A DNA stretch of 64,000 bases from an uncultured Bacteroidia bacterium (GTDB lineage Bacteria > Bacteroidota > Bacteroidia > NS11-12g > UBA9320). The DNA lies in the NCBI GenBank assembly GCA_905478335.1, contig CAJQIC010000019.1, positions 40,202-104,201 of the forward strand, written 5' to 3'. Below the pieces are notes generated by a model. That model was given only the letters and a program-made list of their open reading frames with translations. It searched no databases and had not been told where the DNA came from. Below, in pieces: positions 55,394 to 63,983 of the stretch (positions within the stretch are counted from its first letter, which is position 1; each line of letters starts with the position of its first letter). Position numbers and translations under genes: made by a program.

Positions 55394-57520
55394 ATGGCGA
55401 AGAATAAAAACGACGAGACTGGGGTAATATTAAAAATCCAAAAGCAAACAGGATGTTTGCTTTTTGTAATTGGTGCGGCCATGCTTGCATTTGTTCTAAC
55501 AGACTTTTTCAAAAGCGGTACATCTGCCTTTGGAGGGTCAAAGAACGTTGTAGGTGAAATTGCTGGCGAAAGAGTCCAGTATGAAGAACTCACAAAAGGT
55601 GTTGAGGAGTTAAAGGTAATGTATCAAGGTTCAGATTTTGATGAAGCTTCTTTACGTGAACAAGCTTGGAACCAAATTATTCAAGAACGTGTTATTAAAC
55701 GAGAACATGAATTATTGGGTATAAAGATGGGTTCTGCTGAATTGGTAGATGCATTGTTTGGAGAGACTCCAGATCCTATGGTAATTCGAAACTTTACAAA
55801 TCCGGATACAAAGCAATTTGATCCAAACATGTTACGTCAATTTATTGAAATCGACATGTTAGAAGATGATCAGAAGTACAAAAACTACCTGAACTTCTTG
55901 GAGAAACCATTGCAAGAATTCAGAGAGGGTTCGAAGTATGAAAATATGATTCGTGCAGGAATCTATTATACTAAAATCGATGCTGAGTACGAGTTTAACC
56001 TAGAGGCATTCAAGATGAGTGCGAAGGCTGTTGGCTTACCATATGTATCGGTTTCAGATTCATCATTCACCTATGATGATGGTGATTTGAAAGATTACCT
56101 AAACGAAAATGCTGACGAATACAAACAACTAGCTACAAGAGATATCGATTTTGTTGTACTAAATGTTTTTGCAACTGCTGCTGATACAGCTGAGGCAAGA
56201 TCGAAGGTAGAAAAGGAAAAGGAAACCTTTAAAACAGCCAAGGTGGACAGTTCATTTGTATCAAAGAAGCGCACGCAAAGAGCATTCACTGGTACATATG
56301 TACGAAGAGGAATGTCAGATTTGCCGAGTGGCGTAGAAGATTTCTTGTTTTCTGCCGATTCTGGTGCTGTCAGTGATTTGGTTTACCAAAACGGTTCTTT
56401 TGGACTCTACAAAGTGAGCGACGTAAAAGAAGACAGTGTTTCAGTAATGAGAGCACGTCACGTATTGGTGTCACTAGGAGATGACGATGAAAGCACTGCA
56501 AGACAAACTTTAGCAGATATACGCTCAGGTAAAATCACCTTTGAAGAAGCAGCGAAAGATAATTTTGACCAAACTGGGCCAAAAGGTGGCGATTTAGGTT
56601 GGGTTCAGAAAGACGGATTTAACATGCAAGTACCTCAAGAAGTTAAAGATAAAATCTTGTCGTCTTCTGCAGGATCATACTCGGTGGTAAAGTCAAGTAA
56701 GGGATGGCACGTACTAAACGTTACAGACGGACCTTCTAGAAAACTTGTAAAGTTTGCAGCATTAGAACGTCGTGTAACACCAGGTACCAATACAGATAGA
56801 GAAGTAGAAAGACTAGCAGGAGAAATTCAGTTCCAAGCGCAAGACAACGAAGATTTCTTGACTGTTGTTGAAACACTAGGTCAGAACGTTCGTGAAGCGA
56901 CTAAAATATCATTGAGCAATCCGTCTATACCTGGTGTGCCAGATGCGACAGATGTTGCTAGATGGTTATTTAATGACAAGACACGTGTAGGTGATATTTC
57001 TGACGTAATGAATTTACAAGGTCAAGATCGATATATCGTGGCTAAATGTACAGGTATTAGAGAAGAAGGTACTTCTTCATTAGAAGACGTACGCGACCAA
57101 GTGGTATTGGATTACGTAAGAGAACAAAAAGCACAGCAATTGGCTGATCAAATGAATGAAGCGCTAAAATCTGCTTCAACACCAGATGAATTAGCAAAGG
57201 CATTAAATTCTATTGTGACTTTAGTTCCTGTGGTTAACATGCTTTCGGCTCAAGTATCCGGCATCGGTGCTGAACCTGAAGTTGCTGGTACCATTATAGG
57301 CTTAAAGGAAGGTGAGCGCTCAAACCCAATTAAAGGGGTTGGTGGTGTTTATGTTGTTTGGAGTGAAGGTCAAGTACAAACGGGTGATCCTATAGAATTT
57401 GCTCCGGAATCATTTGCAACACAATTGAGAGAAGGTCTTATCCAGAGTGCTGGAGACGGAGTGAAAAATGCACTACAAGAAAAAGCCAATATCGTTGATA
57501 AGCGTTACAACTTTTTCTAA
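55394..57520 (+). CDS. PpiD/SurA-like peptidyl-prolyl isomerase
   Basis: A 708-residue periplasmic foldase anchored by one N-terminal membrane segment (GCLLFVIGAAMLAFVLTDFF, about 19-38). A SurA_N-type helical region follows, then one parvulin domain near 355-455 (MRARHVLVSLGDDDESTARQTLADIRSGKITFEEAAKD ... GPKGGDLGWVQ). The C-terminal half is helical and chaperone-like. It resembles PpiD of Bacteroidota and would help exported proteins, including barrels, to fold. ATG 55394 is chosen because TTG 55373 lies inside the -7 box. A terminator follows. Confidence 0.9.
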   Translation: MAKNKNDETGVILKIQKQTGCLLFVIGAAMLAFVLTDFFKSGTSAFGGSKNVVGEIAGERVQYEELTKGVEELKVMYQGSDFDEASLREQAWNQIIQERVIKREHELLGIKMGSAELVDALFGETPDPMVIRNFTNPDTKQFDPNMLRQFIEIDMLEDDQKYKNYLNFLEKPLQEFREGSKYENMIRAGIYYTKIDAEYEFNLEAFKMSAKAVGLPYVSVSDSSFTYDDGDLKDYLNENADEYKQLATRDIDFVVLNVFATAADTAEARSKVEKEKETFKTAKVDSSFVSKKRTQRAFTGTYVRRGMSDLPSGVEDFLFSADSGAVSDLVYQNGSFGLYKVSDVKEDSVSVMRARHVLVSLGDDDESTARQTLADIRSGKITFEEAAKDNFDQTGPKGGDLGWVQKDGFNMQVPQEVKDKILSSSAGSYSVVKSSKGWHVLNVTDGPSRKLVKFAALERRVTPGTNTDREVERLAGEIQFQAQDNEDFLTVVETLGQNVREATKISLSNPSIPGVPDATDVARWLFNDKTRVGDISDVMNLQGQDRYIVAKCTGIREEGTSSLEDVRDQVVLDYVREQKAQQLADQMNEALKSASTPDELAKALNSIVTLVPVVNMLSAQVSGIGAEPEVAGTIIGLKEGERSNPIKGVGGVYVVWSEGQVQTGDPIEFAPESFATQLREGLIQSAGDGVKNALQEKANIVDKRYNFF

Positions 57521-57540
57521 AGAAAAATAAAAGAATTCAA

Positions 57541-57570
57541 AAGCCCTTACCCTTGGTGAGGGCTTTTTTT
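57541..57570 (+). terminator. Intrinsic terminator of the PpiD-like gene
   Basis: AAGCCCTTACC (57541-57551), loop CTT, GGTGAGGGCTT (57555-57565), T-run to 57570; eleven pairs with one wobble. The next gene's ATG is only seven bases later, so that gene probably depends on read-through or a promoter not recognised here. Confidence 0.88.
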
Positions 57571-57576
57571 GTACTC

Positions 57577-58317
57577 ATGAAGCACGTCATATTTTTACAC
57601 GGATTTTGTGAAAACAGCAGCATGTGGAATGCAACTGTTTCAGAACTGGGAGCGCTACCTGTAAAATGTCATGCATTGGATTTACCTGGATTTGGTTCAA
57701 ACAATGAGACCGTAGATACGATAGAAGCGATGAGTGATTTCGTATTTAGTTATATGGATCACCAACAGATACCAGATGCTATTGTCATTGGGCATTCAAT
57801 GGGTGGATATGTTGCGCTAGAAATGTTAGCTAAACAAAGTGACCGGATAAATGGGGTCGGCTTAATACATTCGCACGCCGCAGCAGATTCAGCCCGTAAA
57901 AAGGACAATCGAAAAAAGTTGATTTCGTTTATTGAAAAAAACGGTCAAAAAGCATTCTTACAAAAGTTTACGAAACAATTGGTTGCAAAACAACAGGCTA
58001 ATTCAGCACTTTTAGATCAAGTGAAAAATCTAGTAAAAGGAACTGGTTCTCAGGCAATTATTAGCGCATCCAAGGCGATGATACATCGTGCAGATCATAC
58101 CAACACGCTAAAGGCAAATATTCCATTTCTTTGGATTATTGGCAAAGAAGATGAGTTTATGCCATATGCAACGACATTGTCGCAGGCAAATCAATGTCCT
58201 ATTGCCGAAATTCATGTATTAGAAGATGTCGGACATTTATCGATGTACGAGGTTCCAGGAAAGGCCAATAAAATTATACTTCGATTTATAGAAAAAACAG
58301 ATGCGTCATCGCATTAG
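57577..58317 (+). CDS. Alpha/beta-fold hydrolase
   Basis: A 246-residue cytoplasmic alpha/beta hydrolase without signal peptide. HGFCENSSMW near the start forms the oxyanion region, GHSMGGYVA carries the nucleophile Ser, IIGKEDEF the acid and DVGHLSMYE the His. It belongs to the general esterase / MenH-like group; substrate unknown. ATG 57577 is used; the TTG at 57553 lies in the terminator hairpin of the preceding gene. The 3' end overlaps the convergent feoB end by 12 bases. Confidence 0.87.
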   Translation: MKHVIFLHGFCENSSMWNATVSELGALPVKCHALDLPGFGSNNETVDTIEAMSDFVFSYMDHQQIPDAIVIGHSMGGYVALEMLAKQSDRINGVGLIHSHAAADSARKKDNRKKLISFIEKNGQKAFLQKFTKQLVAKQQANSALLDQVKNLVKGTGSQAIISASKAMIHRADHTNTLKANIPFLWIIGKEDEFMPYATTLSQANQCPIAEIHVLEDVGHLSMYEVPGKANKIILRFIEKTDASSH

Positions 58318-60180
58318 TTGAAACACGATAAAACTAGCTACGTAAGCCAACGTAGTCATATAAGCGAGTTGTATCAAAGGCCACTTTAAGCTTTTGGTTT
58401 CTTTATACACTACAGCTAGCGTGCTAATACATTGCATGGCGAAGGCATAAAAAATCATCAAGGACATCACCACAGCTAAACTATATACCGGTTTACCTGT
58501 GTCAGGGTCTTTTTCCGTCATCATTTTTTTCCGAATATTGACCAAATCGTTTTCGTCTTCAATGCTATAGATGGTCGACATGGTACCAACAAATACTTCT
58601 CGAGCAGCGAACGACGTTAATAATGCAATGCCTATTTTCCAATTAAAGCCCAATGGCTTGATGACCGGTTCAATTGATTTACCAAATTTTGCCGCATAAG
58701 AATTTTCAATTTCGTTAGTCTCTGTAACTGACAACAACTTTTCATTTTCCGTGTTTGGCCCATAACTCGCCAGAAACCATAAAACGACTGAAACAATCAA
58801 AATTATTTTGCCTGCTTCAGTCACAAAACTTTTGCTTTTTTGGATTACTTGAGTGCCTATGTTTTTCCATCTTGGAGGATGATAAATAGGAAGTTCCATG
58901 ATAAAGTAGTTGACATGGGTTTGTTTAATAATCCATTTAAATACCAAAGCTGCGATTAAACTGCCCACAGTCCCTATTACATACATAATCAATAAAACAA
59001 TGCCTTTAAGACCGAAAATACCCAATAAGTAGGTGTCTGGAACAGCTACAGAGATAAGTAACGTGTATACGGGCAAACGCGCAGAACAGCTCATTAATGG
59101 CGTAACCAAAATGGTGATGATTCTGTCTTTCCAGTTTTCAATGTTACGTGTAGCCATAATAGCCGGAATGGCACACGCTACTCCAGAAATTAGTGGAACA
59201 ATAGACTTACCGCTTAAGCCCAATCCGCGTAATATTTTATCCATTATAAAGCTCACACGAGCCATATACCCTGTGTCTTCAAGCAAGCCCATAAAAAAGA
59301 AGAGTATGGCTATCTGCGGGATAAATACAACCACTCCTGCTAAACCAGCTACAATTCCGTTTACAATCAAGCTCCTAAACCAATTTGCAGGCATTACATC
59401 TAATAGGAATGCCCCTAGCTTGTCGAAGCCAAACTCGATGGCTTGCATGGGATATTCTGCTAACCAAAATACGCTTTGGAAAATGATTAAAAGGAAGGAA
59501 AGGAATATCAGGTAGCCCCACAGTGGATGAGTGAAAATAGGGTCAATACGTTCTGTAAATAGTTGGCGTTTGGTTTTTTGCGTTTGAACCTTCCCAATTA
59601 ATACATTTAACCTTTGATAACGCAGAGCAATGTCATCACCTGAGTTATCGCCAAATTGCAGATGAGAAACAAATTCAGAACCATTAATCGCTTGCTTTAG
59701 TTCTTGAATACCTATGCCTCGACGGGCATTGGTTTTAATAACTGGTATTCCTAATTCTTCTTGTAATCTAGTAACATCGATTTCAATTCCGGAGGCTTCA
59801 GAAACATCAATCATGTTCAACACCAAAACCATTGGGATCTTTAAATCCGCTAATTGACTGAAGTAGAATAGGTTTCGTTTAAGGTTATGGGCATCGGCAA
59901 CGTAGACAATAACATCGGGTCGTTTGGGATGGCCTTCCGTAAACAATTCAAGTGCTACTTCCTCATCCTTCGATTTGGCATGAAAACTATAGGTTCCAGG
60001 CGTGTCGATTAACTCATATTCAGACCCATCGATGGAGAAAAAGCCTGTTTTTTGTTCAATCGTAGTGCCAGGTATGTTGCTTATTTTTTGTTTTAAACCG
60101 GTTAAATCATTGAATAAAGAAGACTTACCACAATTAGGGTTTCCACAAAGCGCAACTATTTTGGCTGATTTACTCCCCAT
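58306..60180 (-). CDS. feoB: Ferrous iron transporter FeoB
   Basis: A 624-residue inner-membrane Fe(II) transporter with an N-terminal G-protein domain. G1 is GNPNCGKSS, G3 DTPG (ELIDTPGTYSF) and G4 LNMID. About eight or more membrane segments follow, containing the two gate-like Cys motifs SGVACAIPAIMATRN and LMSCSARLPVY. It is slightly shorter than the usual ~700 residues, mainly in the spacer after the G domain. Its start overlaps feoA by 11 bases, so the pair is coupled. The end overlaps the convergent hydrolase gene. Confidence 0.95.
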   Translation of the reverse strand: MGSKSAKIVALCGNPNCGKSSLFNDLTGLKQKISNIPGTTIEQKTGFFSIDGSEYELIDTPGTYSFHAKSKDEEVALELFTEGHPKRPDVIVYVADAHNLKRNLFYFSQLADLKIPMVLVLNMIDVSEASGIEIDVTRLQEELGIPVIKTNARRGIGIQELKQAINGSEFVSHLQFGDNSGDDIALRYQRLNVLIGKVQTQKTKRQLFTERIDPIFTHPLWGYLIFLSFLLIIFQSVFWLAEYPMQAIEFGFDKLGAFLLDVMPANWFRSLIVNGIVAGLAGVVVFIPQIAILFFFMGLLEDTGYMARVSFIMDKILRGLGLSGKSIVPLISGVACAIPAIMATRNIENWKDRIITILVTPLMSCSARLPVYTLLISVAVPDTYLLGIFGLKGIVLLIMYVIGTVGSLIAALVFKWIIKQTHVNYFIMELPIYHPPRWKNIGTQVIQKSKSFVTEAGKIILIVSVVLWFLASYGPNTENEKLLSVTETNEIENSYAAKFGKSIEPVIKPLGFNWKIGIALLTSFAAREVFVGTMSTIYSIEDENDLVNIRKKMMTEKDPDTGKPVYSLAVVMSLMIFYAFAMQCISTLAVVYKETKSLKWPLIQLAYMTTLAYVASFIVFQLMR

Positions 60181-60406
60181 CTGTTTCTACATATTCGACC
60201 TCGATTTGAGCGGCTTCAGCTTTTCGCATGCTCAGGAAATATCCGTCAATGTTGAAGGCCAACGGGTCGCCTAATGGGGCTTTTAAGCTCAAGTAAACTG
60301 GCGTACCAGGAACACAGCCCATTTCCATAAGTTTGTCTTTTATGGCGCCAGGTTTTACCCTTTTAATCACGACCATATCACCCTTTTTTATGTCAGCCAG
60401 TAACAT
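60170..60406 (-). CDS. feoA: FeoA, cytoplasmic partner of FeoB
   Basis: A 78-residue SH3-like protein: LLADIKKGDMVVIKRVKPGAIKDKLMEMGCVPGTPVYLSLKAPLGDPLAF is the complete FeoA fold pattern. The start is ATG 60406; the longer frame from ATG 60472 adds 22 residues not found in the family, and CACCTTTG, a near -7 box, lies four bases before 60406. It stimulates FeoB and overlaps it by 11 bases. No Fur-like box is evident in the short divergent gap. Confidence 0.92.
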   Translation of the reverse strand: MLLADIKKGDMVVIKRVKPGAIKDKLMEMGCVPGTPVYLSLKAPLGDPLAFNIDGYFLSMRKAEAAQIEVEYVETDGE

Positions 60407-60529
60407 GGAACAAAGGTGCTTTTTATTTAGATTAACTAAAAATAATGCGAAGACTTTCTGACCCTTTAGCATGAAGGTTGAAATACGGTCATATCGCCGA
60501 GTTTAATCCCGTTGCAGCCCAAAATCGAG

Positions 60530-60537
60530 TAACTTTG
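60530..60537 (+). promoter_or_regulatory. -7 box of the isocitrate dehydrogenase gene
   Basis: TAACTTTG matches TAnnTTTG, 22 bases before the ATG at 60560. The closest TTG (60512-60514) is 15 bases upstream, short for a -33 element. Confidence 0.45.
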
Positions 60538-60559
60538 TCCAAGTTTCAAATAAGCATAT

Positions 60560-62014
60560 ATGTCAACACAAAACTTAACAATTTCAGTCGCAAAAGGAGA
60601 TGGTATAGGGCCAGAGATTATGGACGCTGTATTATCCATATTTAATGCAGCTAATGTACCGTTGAATTATGAAGAGATTGGAATGGGCAAGTCGTATTAC
60701 GACAAAGGGTTTGGCAACGGAATGACGCCTGAAGCAATGCAAAGCATTGAAAGAAATGGTATTCTGTTTAAAGGACCTATGGAAACGCCTAAAGGCAAGG
60801 GGGTAAAGAGTATAAATGTTACAGCCCGAAAAGTGTGGAATACCTATGCCAACAGACGTCACTTTAGAACAATTGATGGTGTTGACACGGTATATTCAAA
60901 AGCGGGTATTCCAATTGACATCACCATCGTGAGGGAAAATATTGAAGACACTTATGGTGGGATTGAGCACATGTTAAGTAATGATGTCGCATTAAGTCGT
61001 AGGTTCATTACACGTCAAGGGTGTGAGCAAGTGATCCGATTTGCCTTTGAAATGGCAAAAAAAGAAGGCTTTAAGAAAGTTTCTTGCGGGCATAAGGCGA
61101 ACATCATGAAGCTAACCGATGGTTTGTTCTTGGAGGTTTTCTATGAGATTGCCAAGCAGTACCCTGAAATTCAAGCAGACGATGTAATCGTAGATGCTTT
61201 ATGTATGAAACTGGTCCAGTACCCTCAAGATTTTGAAGTAGTCGTTTTGACCAACTTACAAGGTGATATTGTGAGTGATTTATGCGCAGGTTTGGTTGGT
61301 GGACTTGGATTTGCACCTTCAACCAATGTTGGAGATAATATTTCAATATTTGAAGCTGTTCATGGAACGGCTCCAGATATAGCAGGTAAAAACATTGCAA
61401 ACCCCACGTCACTGCTTATGAGTGGAATAATGATGTTAAGACATTTGGGCCTACTTAAGGAAGCAAGAAGTATTGAAGGAGCACTATTGTACACCATAGA
61501 AAGTGGTGTTCATACAGGTGATTTTGGTGATCGTAATTCACCTACAGTCGACACAACAGCTTTTGCTATTGCCATCATTGATAACCTTGGGAAGTTACCA
61601 AGTAAAGCCAAAATTAGAGCTACCGAAGACCGGTCTGACTTCCATCTACCCGTAAGGCCAGATCAACAACGTGTGATGAAAGGCAACCCATCGACCATTG
61701 AAATAGAAGGAATTGATTTATTCTTCACTTCGGAACTATTGGCTGAGGAAATTGCAGAACAAATTTTCGCTATCTTACCAAGTGATTTGAAATTGGTATC
61801 TTTAACGAATAGAGGAACAGTTGTTTGGCCAAATGGATCGGTATATACCGAATGCAGCACGGGTTACGGTGTTCGTTTAAAAGGAAATGGAAAAACAAAG
61901 TCCGAATGGTGGGATATAACAAACACATTGGGCAGCGTAATTGACGTATCGTCTACTGAATTTTTAAATGTTATCGATGGTCAACGCGCTTACTCTGTAG
62001 GACAAGGTAAATAA
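60560..62014 (+). CDS. icd: Isocitrate dehydrogenase (long Rickettsia/Thermus-type)
   Basis: A 484-residue beta-decarboxylating dehydrogenase of the TCA cycle. The isocitrate-binding and catalytic motifs are present (SINVTARKVWNTYANRRHFRTIDGVDT, IVRENIEDTYGGIEH, LQGDIVSDLCAGLVGGLGFAPSTN), followed by the ~150-residue C-terminal extension of the long subgroup. At the coenzyme site the sequence is GTAPDIAGKNIANP: Asp273-Ile274 stand where NADP enzymes have Lys-Tyr, so NAD use is suggested, although this subgroup is commonly annotated as NADP-dependent. It is followed after 11 bases by the flippase-like gene. Confidence 0.92.
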   Translation: MSTQNLTISVAKGDGIGPEIMDAVLSIFNAANVPLNYEEIGMGKSYYDKGFGNGMTPEAMQSIERNGILFKGPMETPKGKGVKSINVTARKVWNTYANRRHFRTIDGVDTVYSKAGIPIDITIVRENIEDTYGGIEHMLSNDVALSRRFITRQGCEQVIRFAFEMAKKEGFKKVSCGHKANIMKLTDGLFLEVFYEIAKQYPEIQADDVIVDALCMKLVQYPQDFEVVVLTNLQGDIVSDLCAGLVGGLGFAPSTNVGDNISIFEAVHGTAPDIAGKNIANPTSLLMSGIMMLRHLGLLKEARSIEGALLYTIESGVHTGDFGDRNSPTVDTTAFAIAIIDNLGKLPSKAKIRATEDRSDFHLPVRPDQQRVMKGNPSTIEIEGIDLFFTSELLAEEIAEQIFAILPSDLKLVSLTNRGTVVWPNGSVYTECSTGYGVRLKGNGKTKSEWWDITNTLGSVIDVSSTEFLNVIDGQRAYSVGQGK

Positions 62015-62025
62015 AACAACAAAGG

Positions 62026-63117
62026 TTGTCAGAACGATCTGACATATTGAAATTTTTTAAACCCAGAAGGATTTTGCTCCCTCTGGTTTTAGGGTTTGGT
62101 GTATCTGCATACTTCCTGTTTGGATCCGGTGTAACCAAGGTATCTGAAATAACATGGACCAAAGGCGCCATTATGTGGTTATTTGCTGCCATGGGTCTTA
62201 TGGTAATTCGAGATATAGGCTATATCATTAGACTACGTATTTTATCAGATCGAAAACTAAGCTGGAAACAATGTTTTCAGATTATTATGCTTTGGGAATT
62301 CGCGTCTGCTGTGTCGCCTGGTGCCATTGGTGGAACGGCCGCTGCCGTAGTCATAATGGCTCAAGAACGACTCAAAACAGGGTTAACCACAGCCATCGTA
62401 TTGGTCACTTCATTTTTGGATGAATTGTACTATATGATTATGACACCGATAGCCTTTTGGGCTATAATGAACACCTCTTTGTTTCCGAATTTCGACAACG
62501 TTGGTTACGACAGTGTAGTCAATACTGAGAATTTAAGAACGGTATTTTGGGGTGGATATATTTTCTTATTGGTCTGGACTATTTTCCTGGCGTTCGCTCT
62601 ATTTATTCGACCAGAGATATGCAGAGGATTGGTTCAATCCATCGTTAAGCTTCCTTTCTTAAAAAGGTTTAGAAGAAGGGCCAATCGTTTTAGTGATGAC
62701 TTATTTACAGCTTCAACAGAATTTCGTTCCAAACCATTTTCATTCTGGCTAAAAAGTATGGGAGCCACCTTTGTTACCTGGACAGCACGTTTTTTAGTAA
62801 TCAATTGCTTGATCATGTTGCTTAACCATGTGGAAACAAGCGAACATTGGGTCATTTTTGGTAAACAATTGGTGATGTGGATCCTACTTATGATTGCCAT
62901 TACACCTGGAGGCAGTGGTATTGCGGAATTGATTTTTCCGGCCTTTATGGGACCTTATCTGCCAACCAAACAAATCTCTCGACAGTTATCTATTTTGTGG
63001 AGGTTACTCACCTACTACCCGTACATTCTTATTGGAATTATGGTGTTACCAGTTTGGTTGAAACGTGTCGGCATAGATGAGCGTTTTCGTCGCCTACGCC
63101 TCCGCAAAAAGACTTGA
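62026..63117 (+). CDS. Lysylphosphatidylglycerol synthase TM-region / UPF0104 membrane protein
   Basis: A 363-residue polytopic membrane protein with about seven or eight hydrophobic segments. The family motifs SPGAIGGTAAAVVIM and later TPGGSGIAELIFPAFM (paired glycine-rich helices) identify the flippase-like domain shared with MprF and AglD. It may move a lipid across the inner membrane; the lipid is unknown. No ATG is available near the start: TTG 62026 is used here and TTG 62047 is an alternative. A perfect 7-bp hairpin (62027-62044) lies between the two. The 3' end overlaps the receiver gene by 24 bases. Confidence 0.85.
   Translation: MSERSDILKFFKPRRILLPLVLGFGVSAYFLFGSGVTKVSEITWTKGAIMWLFAAMGLMVIRDIGYIIRLRILSDRKLSWKQCFQIIMLWEFASAVSPGAIGGTAAAVVIMAQERLKTGLTTAIVLVTSFLDELYYMIMTPIAFWAIMNTSLFPNFDNVGYDSVVNTENLRTVFWGGYIFLLVWTIFLAFALFIRPEICRGLVQSIVKLPFLKRFRRRANRFSDDLFTASTEFRSKPFSFWLKSMGATFVTWTARFLVINCLIMLLNHVETSEHWVIFGKQLVMWILLMIAITPGGSGIAELIFPAFMGPYLPTKQISRQLSILWRLLTYYPYILIGIMVLPVWLKRVGIDERFRRLRLRKKT
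62027..62044 (+). repeat. Small hairpin at the start of the flippase-like gene
   Basis: TGTCAGA (62027-62033), loop ACGA, TCTGACA (62038-62044). It directly precedes TTG 62047 and covers TTG 62026, so it would matter for which start is used. Confidence 0.4.
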
Positions 63118-63462
63118 TAGCGCTTCAACATTCAACGGCTTTTCCCAAAGCTGTATGTTTTGATGTAGGCCCTCGTATTTAATCTTTAAGTCGTTATATA
63201 CGCTTGCTGTAAGAACGATCATAACAGGTAGTGCATCTCCCTTACAATCAATGATTTTCTCTAAAAAGCCATACCCGGTAATTTCGGGCATCTGGTTGTC
63301 GACTATAATTACATCAATATCTTTTGAGCACAAGGTATCTAGTGCCTCTAACGGATTAAGGTAACTTTTAAGGTCCGCACGTATACCAGACGTTTCTAGC
63401 AATTTTGTATTGACGAAAATATCAATTTCGTTGTCATCAATTAGTGCTATTTGCATCGACAT
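63094..63462 (-). CDS. Stand-alone response-regulator receiver domain
   Basis: A ~122-residue CheY-like protein with no output domain. Acidic pocket LIDDNE, phospho-acceptor Asp in IIVDNQMPEITGYGF, conserved Thr in IVLTAS and Lys in LWEKPL are all present, so phosphorylation is expected. The start is ATG 63462 or the ATG two codons later; either overlaps the upstream HATPase gene by about 20 bases, so the two are coupled. The end overlaps the convergent membrane-protein gene by 24 bases. Confidence 0.85.
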   Translation of the reverse strand: MSMQIALIDDNEIDIFVNTKLLETSGIRADLKSYLNPLEALDTLCSKDIDVIIVDNQMPEITGYGFLEKIIDCKGDALPVMIVLTASVYNDLKIKYEGLHQNIQLWEKPLNVEALSSLFAEA

Positions 63463-63901
63463 CTGGTTGGTTATTTGGTAAGAATATATTGAAACTGGTG
63501 CCTTCATCTGGTATAGATGTTACGTCGATGGTGCCATTCATATTTTCAACAGCTTGTTTCACTAAATATAGGCTAATGTCTTGAGCGCTTCCTTTAGAAA
63601 GGATTAGTTCAAACAACCCGTTTAACGCTTCATTTTTAATGCCAACGCCGTCGTCAGTAAACATGATTTGAACTCCATTTGTTGCGTCGATAATCTCGAC
63701 ATCTAGGTTTATGTTGCCTTTGTCCGGATTGATCTGATCACCAACATAATTCAATAAGTTGCTAATGACCAGTTGGACTCTAAAAGGATCGTTATAAAAC
63801 GGTTCAGAAGTATGAACAGCAACGTTCATATTTATATTGGTAAAGTCTTGGAAACTATCAAGTGCCTGACGACTGTAAAATGTCAGCCTAATGTTTACCA
63901 C
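63437..63901 (-). CDS. HATPase_c-only histidine-kinase-like protein
   Basis: A 154-residue GHKL ATPase domain without a visible His-containing dimerisation domain. The N box (QLVISNLLNYVGDQI), G1 box (FTDDGVGIKNE) and G3-like end (GTSFNIFLP) are recognisable, but the G2 region reads KGSAQDISLYLVKQAVENMNG where active kinases have GxGLGL. The start is GTG 63901, preceded directly by an in-frame TAA; the frame above it stays open to the window edge but shows no kinase motif. It may be a truncated kinase, a noncatalytic partner, or an anti-sigma-like switch. It is coupled to the receiver gene. Confidence 0.7.
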   Translation of the reverse strand: MVNIRLTFYSRQALDSFQDFTNINMNVAVHTSEPFYNDPFRVQLVISNLLNYVGDQINPDKGNINLDVEIIDATNGVQIMFTDDGVGIKNEALNGLFELILSKGSAQDISLYLVKQAVENMNGTIDVTSIPDEGTSFNIFLPNNQPDVDANSTN

Positions 63902-63933
63902 TTAAGAGATAAAGTTAAGTAACAGTTTATTAT

Positions 63934-63953
63934 CTTGAAAGACGTCTTTCAAG
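63934..63953. promoter_or_regulatory. Perfect 20-bp palindrome upstream of the HATPase gene
   Basis: CTTGAAAGAC at 63934-63943 is followed without spacer by its exact reverse complement GTCTTTCAAG. It lies 33 bases upstream of the HATPase GTG and 31 bases upstream of a possible plus-strand ATG (63984), so it could be an operator for one or both. Confidence 0.45.
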
Positions 63954-63983
63954 GCTTTATCAAATCTTAAAAAGTAAATAATA

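Noticed and set aside
57553..57576. Upstream TTG start of the alpha/beta hydrolase
   Set aside because: It lies in the terminator hairpin and T-run of the PpiD-like gene; ATG 57577 gives the normal family start.
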